Below, piece by piece: positions 23,250 through 34,202 of a stretch of 64,000 nucleotides of DNA. The stretch is from positions 15,066,001 to 15,130,000 of the forward strand of contig BTRK01000004.1 in assembly GCA_036245805.1 (NCBI GenBank). Reading direction: 5' to 3'. This DNA comes from Pristionchus mayeri. Its lineage: Eukaryota > Nematoda > Chromadorea > Rhabditida > Neodiplogasteridae. Every line of letters begins with the position of its first letter. The first letter of the stretch is position 1. The notes beneath the pieces are model-generated. The model was not told the origin of the DNA and searched no databases. It saw only the letters and a list, made by a program, of their open reading frames with translations. A program made the position numbers and the translations under genes.

Positions 23250-24596
23250 GAGGTCGTCCACCAGATAACGTAACAGATGTGAAAAAGTCACGGATGGTCG
23301 AAATTCAAATAATTCTCAAACTTTTTTCCCGGAGTGGTACTCCCAAATGCTGATTGCCAGGGTACATTAGAATGGTCAGATATCGATTTTGAAAAAGTTA
23401 CCGTAACCTATTGATTTTGGGGTTGAAAAATGAGATGTCTCCAAAATAAAATTTTTATAGTTTTTCTGGCATATTTTCACTCGGAGAAAACGAATTTCAA
23501 TGTTAGAACTCGCGAAAGTATGACAGAAAAATGCTAGGTCCGAAAAACTGTTCAAAAAGTGACAAAACCCGAGATAACTATTTAATTTATGAACCGTCTT
23601 AAGCCATACTTATATTTTGAAAACTTCAACAAGTACCTAGTATACGATATTTTTTACAGAATTTTTAAAATGCAGCCCGTTAGGTTTTCGCGAGCTCAAA
23701 ATCGGCTCCCAAGAACAGACGCAAACCAGAATATCAGGTCAATATAGAGATAGGCGCCTGACCTTATGCTAGAAATGTAGAGCACGATGAGCTGAACATT
23801 TCATATGTTGAAAGTGAGCCTCTATCTTTTCGTTGAAGCGTGCTACAGCGCCTAGAAGTTGACAGAAAACGGCGGAAGAGGCGCTCTGAGAGAGCGGTAA
23901 ATGGAGGGGAAGGAGAGGGAGGTCAGGCAGCGAGAGCGGCAGACAGTTAGAGCGCGCGCTCTCGGTGACTTTTCCGTTTCTATCCAACTTCTAGGCACTG
24001 TAGCACGCTTCAACGAAAAGATAGATACTCACTTTCAACAGATGAAATGTTCAGCTCATCGTGCTCTACATTTCTAGCATAAGGTCAGGCGCCTATCTCC
24101 ATATTCACGTGATATCCTGCTTTGCGTTTGTTCTTGGGAGCCGATTTTGAGCTCGCGAAAACCTAACGGGCTGCATTTTTAAAATTCTGTAAAAAATATC
24201 TTATACTAGTTACATGTTGAAGTTTTCAAAATATAAGTATGGCTTAAGACGGTTCATAAATTAAATAGTTATCTCGGGTTTTGTCACTTTTTGAGCAGTT
24301 TTTCGGACCTAGCATTTTTCTGTCGTACTTTCGCGAGTTCTAACATTGAAATTCGTTTTCTACGAGTGAAAATACGCCAGAAAAACTATAAAAATTTTAT
24401 TTTGGAGATATCTCATTTTTCAACCCCAAAATCGATAGGTTACGGTAACTTTTTGAAAATCGATATCTGACCATTATCATGTACCCTGGCAATCAGCATT
24501 TGGGAGCACCACTCCGGGAAAAAAGTTTGAGAATTATTTGAATTTCGACCATCCGTGACTTTTTCACATCTGTTACGTTCTCTGGTGGACGACCTC
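23250..24596. mobile_element. TTAA-flanked long palindromic element
   Basis: Arms of about 650 bp begin GAGGTCGTCCACCAGA and end with the complement. TTAA lies at 23246-23249 and 24597-24600. The palindrome is nearly complete, with a short centre near 23925. TTAA duplication is the hallmark of piggyBac-type insertion, though a TA target cannot be excluded because the next terminal base would be A. Confidence 0.8.
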
Positions 24597-24600
24597 TTAA

Positions 24601-26123
24601 TACTGGACATGCGGTGGTATGGAACAGATTAATTGCTTGCCTCTCATATGACGCCAGTTGGGTGAGAATCGAGCAAGCTCTGGCACACCGATTTTTCGAT
24701 AACTTGTGGAAAGGGGTTTTCGAGGGTGCTGATCATCGTGGTCAACTTCATTTTGCACCAACTCGACCGGTTAGGCCGGGCTGCATGTAGGCTGCATCTA
24801 TGTTTCTCTTCATATATCCGTAACCGATTGAGGGATGGCCTTCACATTTGTACAGTGGTTGACTGTGATACCTACGACTCTGTCGAAGCTAAACTAGCAT
24901 ATTTATTTTTTGTAAATTATGGAAAAAATCGGTTCTCGAATATGAGTGTAAGTCCTGTGAAATAAATTATGTGAAAAGATGCGCCTTATTTAGGGGATCA
25001 TTTTTCGTATACATAGTATGGTATCATGTGTCCGCGTTTTTCAGTTATATGCCATTATCTAAGCAATTTGTCGTCATTACGCCGCGCTCGTGGTGCGAAG
25101 AGTGAGGAATGCGAATGAGTTTCACTCTCGTCCTCTTCATGGGAAGTCATATATGATATATATATATATATATATATGATATATATATGATATTTAAATA
25201 GCCTCACGTATTTGCATCGTGTGGCCTTCCCCTTCCTCTCTACGCATTGGCTGTTGCCTGTGGTGCTTTTGTCCGATGGTCTGACTGCTTGCAGCAGCAG
25301 AGGGATTCGGTGCATGAATGAATTGTTGTTTATCGCTGGTCTCCTCTTCTCCGTCCCACTTCCTCCTTCCACACTCCACTACTTCCACATTTCATGCTTA
25401 TTCCCCTACTCCTACTTCTCCCCTCTTTGATTTAATTGCATTTTATTCGACCTTTCCTCTCACTCGAATTTATCTCTTATTCCATCGTATCGTGCTTTCT
25501 GAAATACAAAGCGTTGAAAATACCAGTACCGACCACGAAATACGCTTTTGAATTTCTGTATTGGGGCACACATTAGACATGCTCGATAATAATGAAAAGC
25601 AGCGGGAATGAGTGTACAGTTGGTCTCTTTCTCCATACATCTCCATCTTACAAATATTAATGAGCTTTGTGTCCACCGAACTACCCCGATTCATCCCCCA
25701 CCCCGAATCGTCTTCTCAGATGGAAGAGAAAGTGAGGGAGATGAATAGGGAATATGTACGTGAAGTCACTCCGTTGGTTTGTTCCGAAGGGAAGAGAGTG
25801 ATGGATCGGGGACACTGGAAACGAGCGATTTGTAGATATCGGAGGCGCCAACTTAGGAAATCATTGAGATAAGATGTCATTTAATCATGAAATTAAAATA
25901 TATCATACACAACGTTGAAACGTGCATTAGTGCGAATGGAGAGGAGAGGGGCCTCGTTTTATTGCTGCTCTCCCCTCATCAATCCACCACTGATTCTCTC
26001 TCGATTGTTGACGTTCTATTAAAGTCGCAGTTGACACTCATCAATCTCGCCCTTTTCAGTGTCCGTGCTCTGAGTGGCATTCAATGCAATAGTTTCAATT
26101 CTATACCGTAATCTTTTTTCAGG
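24601..26123. other. No confident gene; TA microsatellite
   Basis: An AT/TA simple repeat spans about 25150-25197. Pyrimidine-rich tracts follow at 25320-25450. Some frames are open, but I found no exon pair with matching phase and no recognisable motif. Confidence 0.45.
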
Positions 26124-26160
26124 TTAATTTCTTCCGTTCGGGACCAATCACGGAAGGAGA

Positions 26161-27331
26161 ATGCCAAGCAGAATGCATGAATTCGTGAATGAGGAGCATA
26201 AGGTGTGCAGGTTTTCGTATTTTTTTAAAATTATGTCCATTTAATATCTAATTTACTGAAGTATCATAGTATTAATTCCTTTATTGAAGGTATGAAGATC
26301 GCATTAGGTATTCAAATGATCATACCTATGGATCATTTGACTCAATAAATAATAATCGATGTTTCATTAAATAAATTATTGAAATATTGCGAGATGCAAG
26401 AGTTCGCCGAGCTCGAATCGACGAAGGAGGATCTGAGAAGAATGGCCGCCGATGGAATGAAAGATGTGAGTGCTTCTTTTATGCAATTATTGGAATCCGA
26501 TTAAATCATTCATTTCGAGAAATTTCTATAGACGGTTATTATTTCATATCTTTTCTTACATAACCTGGAAGGGATGGACTGAATTGAATGGCTTGTAACG
26601 GAAAGGCGATACTTTGAATTCAAAATTGTTAGATGATCCGAGCGACCTGTATTTTCGAGTAAATACTCACAGTTCACAGTTATGATCGAACAGTGATTTT
26701 AAGAGGTGACGTTCCACTGTAAAATGGCCCAATACTCACATCCGTCCATTCAATCGAACGAGATTCGTCTGATTCTCGCTCAGTAGCTTGTGTACCCATC
26801 AACGTATCATCAACGTTCTTAACTTTGACGAAATTTGGCTATCATTGGATATATTTGAGATATCAGAAGATAACCCAAGTTGGTTATCTTCTGAGATCTT
26901 TGATATCTCTCCTGTCAGGAGGTCAAGCACATCTCCACAACGATTCGTCTGGCTGAAGAAGCGATCGACCACGGGTGGCACTCCCTCTACATCTGCCACA
27001 AAGGTGATGTTTAGCCTTATCTATCATATATTCAAATTGATACACTTTGAATGAATACTAAATGTTTTTTAACTTTAGCGTAAAACTATTAGGTTATTCA
27101 ATTCAAGTCCTAGATCATTCCCCTTCCTCTTCAGCGACCATCGCTGCTGGCATGGATCTGATCTTCGCCCGTCTCTCTGCTAATTTCTTATCCATCTACC
27201 GTACTACCGTGTCCATGATCGTATTCTCGCTATTCTTTCTACCTTCTCCCTTTGATTGTAGTGAATTTGCTCTGTATAGCCCTTTACCCAATCCTTCCCT
27301 TGCTCTGTTTCCGCCGGTACTGCTTTATTGA
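26161..27331 (+). CDS. Unrecognised spliced gene, four exons
   Basis: A TTTTTTCAG at 26115-26123 could accept a spliced leader. The first exon starts at ATG 26161 and ends 26202 (donor GTGTGC). Further exons are 26394-26465 (charged helix, ELESTKEDLRRMAADGMKD, donor GTGAGT), 26919-27003 (ISTTIRLAEEAIDHGWHSLY, acceptor TGTCAG) and 27135-27331 (acceptor CTTCAG, stop TGA). Phases agree at all three junctions, giving about 131 residues. The exon 2 acceptor (TTGCGAG) is atypical, and the last exon turns hydrophobic and low in complexity, so its 3' end may be wrong. I recognise no family. The helices suggest a small helical protein only. Confidence 0.45.
26847..26910. repeat. Intronic hairpin
   Basis: GAGATATCAGAAGATAACC and its complement face each other across a 4-base loop, inside the last part of intron 2 of the unrecognised gene and next to its 3' splice site. 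Confidence 0.6.
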
Positions 27332-27440
27332 TGCAATTTTGAAAGTCATTCGATCATTTATATAGATTGTGACTCTCTAGACTTCACAACTACTACTTCA
27401 TATTGTAGCGTCACACTAGTTTATCCTCAACAATATATAT

Positions 27441-27554
27441 ATTGAAGCGTCGATTCAGAAATTGCACTAGAGTGCCTCATTGATTTGGTTTTGTTGTATA
27501 ACAAAACCAAATCAATGAGACACTCTAGTGCAATTTCTGAATCGACGCTTCAAT
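27441..27554. repeat. Near-perfect 114-bp hairpin
   Basis: Two arms of about 55 bp (ATTGAAGCGTCGATTCAGAA and onwards) pair with about one mismatch around a 3-base loop. It lies about 90 bp beyond the stop of the TIL gene. It may be a tiny foldback transposon. The stem is longer than usual for a nematode microRNA precursor. Confidence 0.75.
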
Positions 27555-27640
27555 TTATGACAACGAGGATATGGATGATACGACATTCAATGCATGTTAT
27601 ACTGCAAAAATATTCGTGAATTCTGCCGAACCTTGATCAT

Positions 27641-28355
27641 CTATCGTGGAGGGTCGAAGTAGAGATCCTCATTCATCTGCAACATTTCCATTTGTACGTT
27701 AATTTTTGGTCTTAAACCCATCTAGGCCCATCTCCTTCAGGGGAACAATAAGTTATGATACTTCACAATTGCCACATTTACCAAAGTAAATAAGGTAAAC
27801 CGCAAAGAACATCACGTACATTCTCCTCGTCGCACTCGCTCGCTGAGATGCAAACGCCGTCGGCGCTTCGGAAGAAGTCGGCGAGACAGTGACAGCGAGG
27901 AAGCGAGAGACACTCGTCGTTGCATACCTAATACAGCTCCTTATTCGGGCTCTTCATTATACACACTCTTCAAGTTGCGAGAGAGTTCACAGAATGATGA
28001 AGAGGGTGTGGTATCGTTTCTCGAACTGTAATGCCTAACATAAGACGATCACAAATCTGATTTTGTTGATATTTGTGAATAAACAGCATGTGTGCGCCGT
28101 TAATGACTGGATACGGAAGCCAATAATGATGCATAAATCGGACTTTTTTTAAAAATTGGTATCTGAACATTGCAAAATTCCCGGAACGTTTCCGGATTTT
28201 ACTCGCCCACTCAATCCAATTTGATTTTCAAAGATTTCCGTCACCATCGATAAACAAAGTGCTTACGGGATTGCGGAAATCGCAGGAGCCCTCGCACGCT
28301 GAGCAGTTTCTCCACTCCTCATTTGCCAGCGCGGCGCACTTGTTTCCACCGGCGT
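27641..28355 (-). CDS. TIL-domain (trypsin-inhibitor-like) protein, 5' exon missing
   Basis: Minus-strand exons are 28355-28267, 27927-27820 and 27676-27641, with donors GTAAGC and GTACGT, acceptors TATTAG and TTGCAG, and matching phases. Together they form one TIL cysteine-rich domain. The first exon has NKCAALANEEWRNCSACEG, with the NEEW...C..C spacing typical of TIL. The second has CNDECLSLPRCHCLADFF and ends CISASECDEEN. The third is a short acidic tail ending in TAG. Ten cysteines match the TIL pattern. Such proteins are secreted protease inhibitors. The exon for start and signal peptide was not found. The 823-bp mariner-like element at 28530-29352 lies just upstream and may sit in that intron or have separated it. 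Confidence 0.78.
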
Positions 28356-28529
28356 CTGAATGTGCGATTCAGTATGTGCACTCAATTACATTTTTTAAGC
28401 ACTCAAATACGTATGATGTTGGTGATATCTTTACAAAATCCATAAGATTAGCACCTCAACGAATTGTTTAAAAATCTCACAATGAATTGAGAGGACAAAT
28501 ATGAAAGTAGCAGCGTTCAGAAGCATCTA

Positions 28530-29352
28530 TTGGGTTGTCCCATAATTCGTGTCGCCATTTTTTTAAATAATATTTCGCTGGAACAAGGAAAGTATTTGAG
28601 TTGTTGTATGATGCATTAGATATAGTGGCCAGCACTCTACATTTTAGGTGCATCAGCAAGTAAATACATTTCCGTGGAGGGGAATTAGATGATTGTGATT
28701 TTTTTGCTAATTTTTCGATGATCTTAAAATTGAAAAAAATCCACTCTAATTCACAGATAAAAATAAGTGCGCAGTGAATAGTTACTCTCTAGGGGCAAAT
28801 AAGAATATTTGGCACAATCCCTGTCTCCCAAAATGCTTTGCGGGGTCACTAAAAAACCCACAATTTTCAACGTGGTTTGACAAATTCTGCGGATTTTCTT
28901 TCCGGAACAGTATGAAATCGTTTACAAATAATTGTATTTGAATTATCATAGCCAAATAAGCTAAGTTGGAGCATTGGAAATACTAAAATCATGAAATCGA
29001 CCCTTTTGAAACTCCCCTCCGATGACATATTGTGAAATATTTCAGCAATAGGTTCAGAAAACTATGATTTAGAAGCATTAATGAAAAGTGTCATGCATTA
29101 CCCTTCCACCCTTAGTGCTAGGGATTTTAAACATAACTCGTAAAATAGCTAATTTTTTTTTTTAAAAAGGTTGGAAATTCCATATTTTCACTTATTGCAT
29201 CATCATTACGCAATGTAAGCTGGAAATCAGTGTGCGATGAATTACGTAGCATGAGTTTTCTATTAAATACATCATGAGGTAATGAAGGCGTTTGATTGTT
29301 TACGAGAAATTAAATATGGAAGAAAAACGACACGAATTATGGGACAACCCAA
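28530..29352. mobile_element. Mariner-like element (M3)
   Basis: The termini TTGGGTTGTCCCATAATTCG and its complement (ending GGGACAACCCAA) are flanked by TA (28528-28529 and 29353-29354). Length 823 bp, no transposase frame, so internally deleted or decayed. Confidence 0.85.
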
Positions 29353-29415
29353 TAAAAGCACGAATAGGAATTTTGAAAGACTAAACCAACACAAAATGAA
29401 AGAAAATAACACATA

Positions 29416-29793
29416 CAGTGAGAATAGATTCCGTAGAAATTGGCGTGGTGCGGTTGCAGTGCACTCCCGGTCGAGAGGAGGCCACACTACAAACTCGCGG
29501 AACATTTTAATCGGATTTTACAGCCGCGACCCTCCGCTTCGAATTTTCATTGAGTTTTGCTCTCATTCTACCTTCCTTTTATTATTAATTTCTCGGAGAC
29601 CTCTCCAGCTCGTCTGGTGAAGTCAATGTCGGCCTTTCGGTCTTATATCTGCATAGAAAAGGCGGATCGAAGCTGCTCGAAATGAATTTTTTTCCGTGAC
29701 ATAATGCACAAGCGATATTGTAAAGAGCTCGGAATTTTAATGGCCACGAAATTAATAATAAAACGCCAATTTCTACGGAATCTATTCTCACAG
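29416..29793. mobile_element. 378-bp MITE with 30-bp terminal repeats
   Basis: CAGTGAGAATAGATTCCGTA on the left and its complement on the right (one terminal mismatch, CTGTGAGA) run on to about 30 bp. TA flanks both ends. It is non-coding and fits a Tc1-type MITE. Confidence 0.8.
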
Positions 29794-30321
29794 TACGAGC
29801 AATACAAAATGCATCATGTTGTTCGAGTGGTATCCCGAAGTGTCACAAGTCGGAGGAGTGAGTGGCGAGGCAAGTATCCAACCGCAAAAGGTGTTGGTAT
29901 TTGCTCAGTGTGCGTGACCGTGTGCAATGTTTACATGCTCTAGAAAGATCCATAGAACACTAGCATTCTTGAAAGAAACAATTTTCGAAGAATGATTCTC
30001 AGGCAGAATTGACGCTAAAATAAATCAATTTATCAAGAAAACATTGGTTGGTCCGATGGGATGAACGCTGCTCGTAACCATTGAGCTCAATGGCATTTGA
30101 TTTGGACTAGCCGATCCACGTCTGAGAACGTGCACGATGAATCTATAATTATCATCTCTTTCAAGAATAGGTTGTGAGGATAAGTGTTCATTATCACAGA
30201 AGTATTCGAAGGAACCGAAAAAATGCTTTAATTAAATATATTTATTTTTTTTTATCATCGCAACATTGTTGTTCTAATGAAGTTCGTTTTTTTTGTTAAA
30301 ATCATCAAACCATTTTTTCAC
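29794..30321. other. No gene recognised
   Basis: AT-rich spacer between a MITE and the 3' end of the 7TM receptor. No motif seen. Confidence 0.5.
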
Positions 30322-32629
30322 TTACTTTCTATAAGGCGAAATAATGATGAGATTCGCAATGGGAGAGAGCAGAAACTGTAGGGAAGCGATCTGCAATTAT
30401 GTATAATAAATATAAAAAATACACTAATTATAAAACATGTGAAATGTTCCAATGTCTTTAGATGAAGGGGGTATTTGTTTTCGATTTTCAACCAACCGGC
30501 AGCACGATGAATCCTGGTATCTGCGAATCTCCGACTCTGTACAAATCGAGCGCGACGTTCGCTGAAGCAATAACGAAGCAGAAGAGAATGAGCAGCTGGA
30601 CGTTGAGCGCCTGTATTTAAATGTTGTATTATTTGTTTTAAATTGTTATCATACAATTTAACTGTTCTATATTGAGAAGGTTTAATACGCCTCTGATATC
30701 TGAACACAAAAATGCCCAAATAGGGCCTTCACCATGAGAGGTTGCATATAACCAATGTAAAACAAATCTCCCACTCGTAGCAGCATTTGATGAGCGAGTC
30801 TCGTCGAGGCGCTCATCACATTCTGAAATGCGCAGGAAATTATGCATTCTATCCTGTTTTCTCTACCTGCAACGCCCTGAACTTCCTCGCGGTCAGAAAT
30901 CTCAGAAGAATGGCGGATACAAAGAAGATCTCGGAGGCAGAATTCGTCCAGCCCAGCACGAAGTGAGTATCGTCAAAGGTGAAGTCGAGGAAACCTTGAA
31001 TATTCTCAATGATGAAATAGTAAAACCGCGCCAGATTGATAGTCACCGTTGTCAATTTGCATAATGTTTGTGCAGGGTGCAAAGACACCAATAACCTACC
31101 AGAAATAAAGGGTGCGGCACGCGTATAATTGAACAGCCCTTCGTCCTTGGACGCACTTGCGTATTCCCTGCCCTGATCGAGCACGCGATAGTATCCGACG
31201 GACGTCGTCAGCGTCGCCACAACAACGAAGGCGACGGCGATCAGGATTTTCTGAATGGATGGGACTAGGGTGGCAAGAACGGATCACGTTTTACCCGCGT
31301 TGTTTTGATTCCGTCGGCTCACCCGATTTTATGACCCTGATCTGTATCTGACCGTAATTGCGGGTTAGAAGCGGGTCAACGGACGTCTCCCTTTCGAGCC
31401 CTCTCGTCTCTCTGCGCTATCTCCCTTTAACATGATCTCTCGCTCTTCATCGTCCTTTCTAGCTCGGCGGGTCATCTACCGACCCGTTACTGACCCGTCG
31501 ATGCGGATATATATGCTTAGGCTTATATATCCGCATCGACCGTTGATCCATATTTACCACCCTATAAAAGGATGATCTAAATGTATGACGACCCACATCA
31601 TGCATGTGCGCACGTCCCTCAATAGTGAATAAACAAATTTCCCAACACACGTACACAACACGGGCACCTCATGCTTAAGTCGCTGATATCCTCAGGGGAA
31701 TTATTTTTTGGCGACTTTGTCCAAAACACTGTCATGAATACAATGATCTTCCCTTGAGGGAATCGCCAAAACAGTTATCGTAGCACAGTCTAGATGGTAA
31801 AGATTAGCAGAACAATATACCATTCAGACTAAAGCTTGGCTAATATAAATTTATCGTTACCAGGTAGACTATCCTACGAGAAAATGCGTAAGTTGTTCTC
31901 TTAATACTTCCGATATAACTTATAACGCTGGTTCTCGGAGCGATACAGGCAATTTTTCCTATTAATAGTCATCCTGGACATTATCGAACGCTATCAAGAT
32001 GACATTTTCACATTTTGAGGCAGCTAGTTGCCTAAAATACTTATTTTGTGATTGCATATGATTCAACAGTGCGCCAATACAGCAATTTTAACCAAGAATA
32101 AGACGCTTAACTGGTAGTAATCTCCTGACGTCAAACATTTAATTTAATTTAATAACGATGAATTCCCTAACGTAGGTTGGCGGTGGCAGTCTGGTCGTCA
32201 CGTGAAGTCGGAAGAAGAAGGAGAGACAGATGAGTGCGTCGTTGACTATGATCAGCTGCTCTGTGATCCCTGCAAGTACATTGTAACATTGAGTACTGTA
32301 ATCCTACAGTATACAGTTTGTTCTCACACTCTCTCGCCACTCAACTGGTCGAGAGAGTGTAAGAAATGAAGATACTATTACCCGGATTACGAACTCTACT
32401 ACGGTTCCAATGATTGATGAATTAATGTTATTTCGAAATTTTCATTGGGAAAATTATCTAAAAATTTGGTTATCACAATATGAGAAGATAAAAAAGTACA
32501 TTCCGTTGCCGTTTGATCGATATTTTGATAAGTAAGCCTTTACCGAATGCGGCCCAGCAGAGTCTCTCGTGAAGAGCATTGCACAGCCCGTAGAAGATGA
32601 GCACCATGCCCCGAGGAAGGTTGTGCAGC
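30322..32629 (-). CDS. 7TM serpentine receptor (chemoreceptor-like)
   Basis: Minus-strand exons with consistent phase are 32629-32544, 32269-32172, 31250-31100, 30994-30867, 30822-30706, 30610-30497 and 30390-30322 (TAA). Hydrophobic segments occur in order: GMVLIFYGLCNALHERL, IVNDALICLSFFFRL, ILIAVAFVVVATLTTSVGYY, NSASEIFFVSAILLRFL, then NVQLLILFCFVIASANVALD. The last exon reads SLQFLLSPIANLIIISPYRK, the 'NP/SP...YR' end of TM7 in nematode serpentine receptors. I cannot name the subfamily. Exon 4 could instead begin earlier, because the frame is open through the preceding intron. A TM-like exon at 32862-32778 (TYSRLILCAAIWNHHVSAMH) probably belongs to the N-terminus. Its phase does not fit the next exon, so the 5' end is unresolved or damaged. 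The final donor-like GTAAGT at the stop leaves open another 3' exon. Confidence 0.65.
31497..31540. repeat. Perfect 17-bp-stem hairpin
   Basis: GTCGATGCGGATATATA and its complement surround a 10-base loop. It lies in the large second intron (31251-32171) of the 7TM receptor. Confidence 0.7.
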
Positions 32630-32875
32630 CTGTGAGCGGTATGGTATGCGTGTGCGTATTCCTATCTAGTCAGTTGCTTCGATTCGGATTGTACTCGATT
32701 ACCCCAGTATTGGTTAGCATTATCTTCTTTCGCTTTACTGGCTCGCAAACGTGACAGGCAATCTTCATGCGCATTACCTGGGCATGCATAGCGGAAACAT
32801 GGTGATTCCAGATTGCTGCGCATAGAATCAGACGACTATACGTGCGGATTGCGGGTGGGGTTCTAAAACGGAAAT

Positions 32876-33175
32876 TTAGGGGTGAACTAATGCCCTTTTA
32901 GAATTTCTAGAATTCAACAAGGGCATGAGAGTTTGGAGACGTAGATCCAACTCCCTTCCATTTGCACGAATTCTCGTGAGGGGCTCTTGGTGCATGTTTT
33001 GGAAAGAAACTATAGCATTCATCACTTCGTCAATATCAGTGTGATGAGCAGCGAATTGGCGAGTATCCCGATTATAGTACAAAACAAAGGTGGCACGATG
33101 ATATCTAGGTCTGATGAGCAGCCATCGGATGAGAACCAATGAAGTGCCCTTCTCCAGCATTTTCAGAATACGTTG
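32876..33175 (-). CDS. Unidentified ORF of about 100 residues
   Basis: An open frame of about 100 codons, starting at or before ATG 33160 and ending TAA near 32876. It is rich in Arg, Leu and His (RWLLIRPRYHRATFVLYYNR and HTDIDEVMNAIVSFQNMHQE) with protein-like composition. It has no signal peptide or membrane segment and no family I recognise. It lies just upstream of the 7TM receptor on the same strand. It may be a fragment of a repeat. Confidence 0.25.
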   Translation of the reverse strand, partial: QRILKMLEKGTSLVLIRWLLIRPRYHRATFVLYYNRDTRQFAAHHTDIDEVMNAIVSFQNMHQEPLTRIRANGRELDLRLQTLMPLLNSRNSKRALVHP

Positions 33176-33583
33176 GTACTCTTACTGGTGTGTTCACATC
33201 CGACGGCTCTCATCTAACCTAGTACCGATGTTAGAAATGCGATAGTTGAAATTATATTCGTAGATCACAAACATATTCCGTAGCCTTCTTTCGTTTTCTC
33301 GAAATATGCAAATACTGACAATACCATCGAATTTCAGCATACAATGGCATTCTAGCGTAAAATCACTTTCTCATGTTTAATATCGGAATAAACTCCAACA
33401 TACACTAAGCACACTCTTCCTTTTTCACGAAGATCTCGATATTTTCCATGCATTTGAAATGTATTTTCAATTGAATGTTATTTGCCAGACGGAAATATAA
33501 TACATGGAATTTGAAGTTTTCCATGCAGATATTTAAAATGATTAGTGAGCACATAACGTAGTGATCATCCCAAATATCGTAGT

Positions 33584-33654
33584 ACCCGCGTGGCCTAATG
33601 GATAAGGCGTGATTTCTAATCAGAAGATTGTCGGTTCGATCCCGGCCGTGGGCT
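33584..33654 (+). tRNA. tRNA-Arg(UCU)-like gene with 2-nt deletion
   Basis: The acceptor (CCCGCG/CGTGGG), D arm (GCCTAATGGATAAGGC) and T arm (GTCGG TTCGATC CCGGC) are all well formed. The loop TTTCTAA carries the anticodon TCT. The 5' side of the anticodon stem is TGA rather than a five-base strand such as TCTGA, so only three pairs form (TGA/TCA). Position 1 is A opposite C72. Two missing nucleotides suggest a pseudogene or an unusually short anticodon stem. A short T run follows about 6 bases downstream. Confidence 0.75.
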
Positions 33655-34069
33655 TCATCTTTTGCTCTAATTTATCATACATTATTGCAGCCTTTACTTT
33701 TTTTAAATGTATGCAGACAATGTATATTGTGCGTCAAATATAAACAAAGAAAAATTGAACCATTCACATGCAATGGTTTCTATCAAGGCAATGCTCTGAC
33801 AAAACAGACACACTGAATTTTATGTTGATTTTAAAATCGCAACCTACTCCGCTCATATTTCACTACATATTGTTCCCCCTGACAGGACAGATATTCAAAT
33901 TCTCGATTTCCTTGTTATTGTTTCGAGGATAGGTAACATGTCAGTATCGGCTTACCGAATACAATTTCCGCCTTGCCCTTTCCATACTGTCTGGCTCTCT
34001 TCAGCCACTACTTCTGTTTTGCCCCCAAAAAGCCAAACAATCACAAAGAATCCGCTTCAAAACAACATT
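33655..34069. other. No gene recognised
   Basis: Spacer between the tRNA-like gene and the promoter region of the first secreted-protein gene. The last part (about 33935-34130) resembles 35925-36110, upstream of the second copy. Confidence 0.45.
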
Positions 34070-34135
34070 GGCAAAACACTGATGCAATTTTCGCACTTTC
34101 GAAGGCTAAGCGCATTGCTAGCGGACAATGTCCAC

Positions 34136-34141
34136 TATAAA
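34136..34141 (+). promoter_or_regulatory. TATA box of secreted-protein gene A
   Basis: TATAAA lies 62 bp before the ATG and is conserved at the same place in the tandem paralogue (36261-36266). Sequence between box and ATG is also similar, including the shared CGAGAAGAATGC at the start codon. Confidence 0.7.
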
Positions 34142-34202
34142 TGGAGACTGGACTGTGGATGGTATCACAGCTCAACTTCTTCTCTCTGAATCTTCGAGAA
34201 GA

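Noticed and set aside
24605..24790. Plus-strand frame of about 55 codons directly after the palindrome at 23250-24596.
   Set aside because: Protein-like for a short distance, but no start, splice partner or motif. It begins at the transposon edge.
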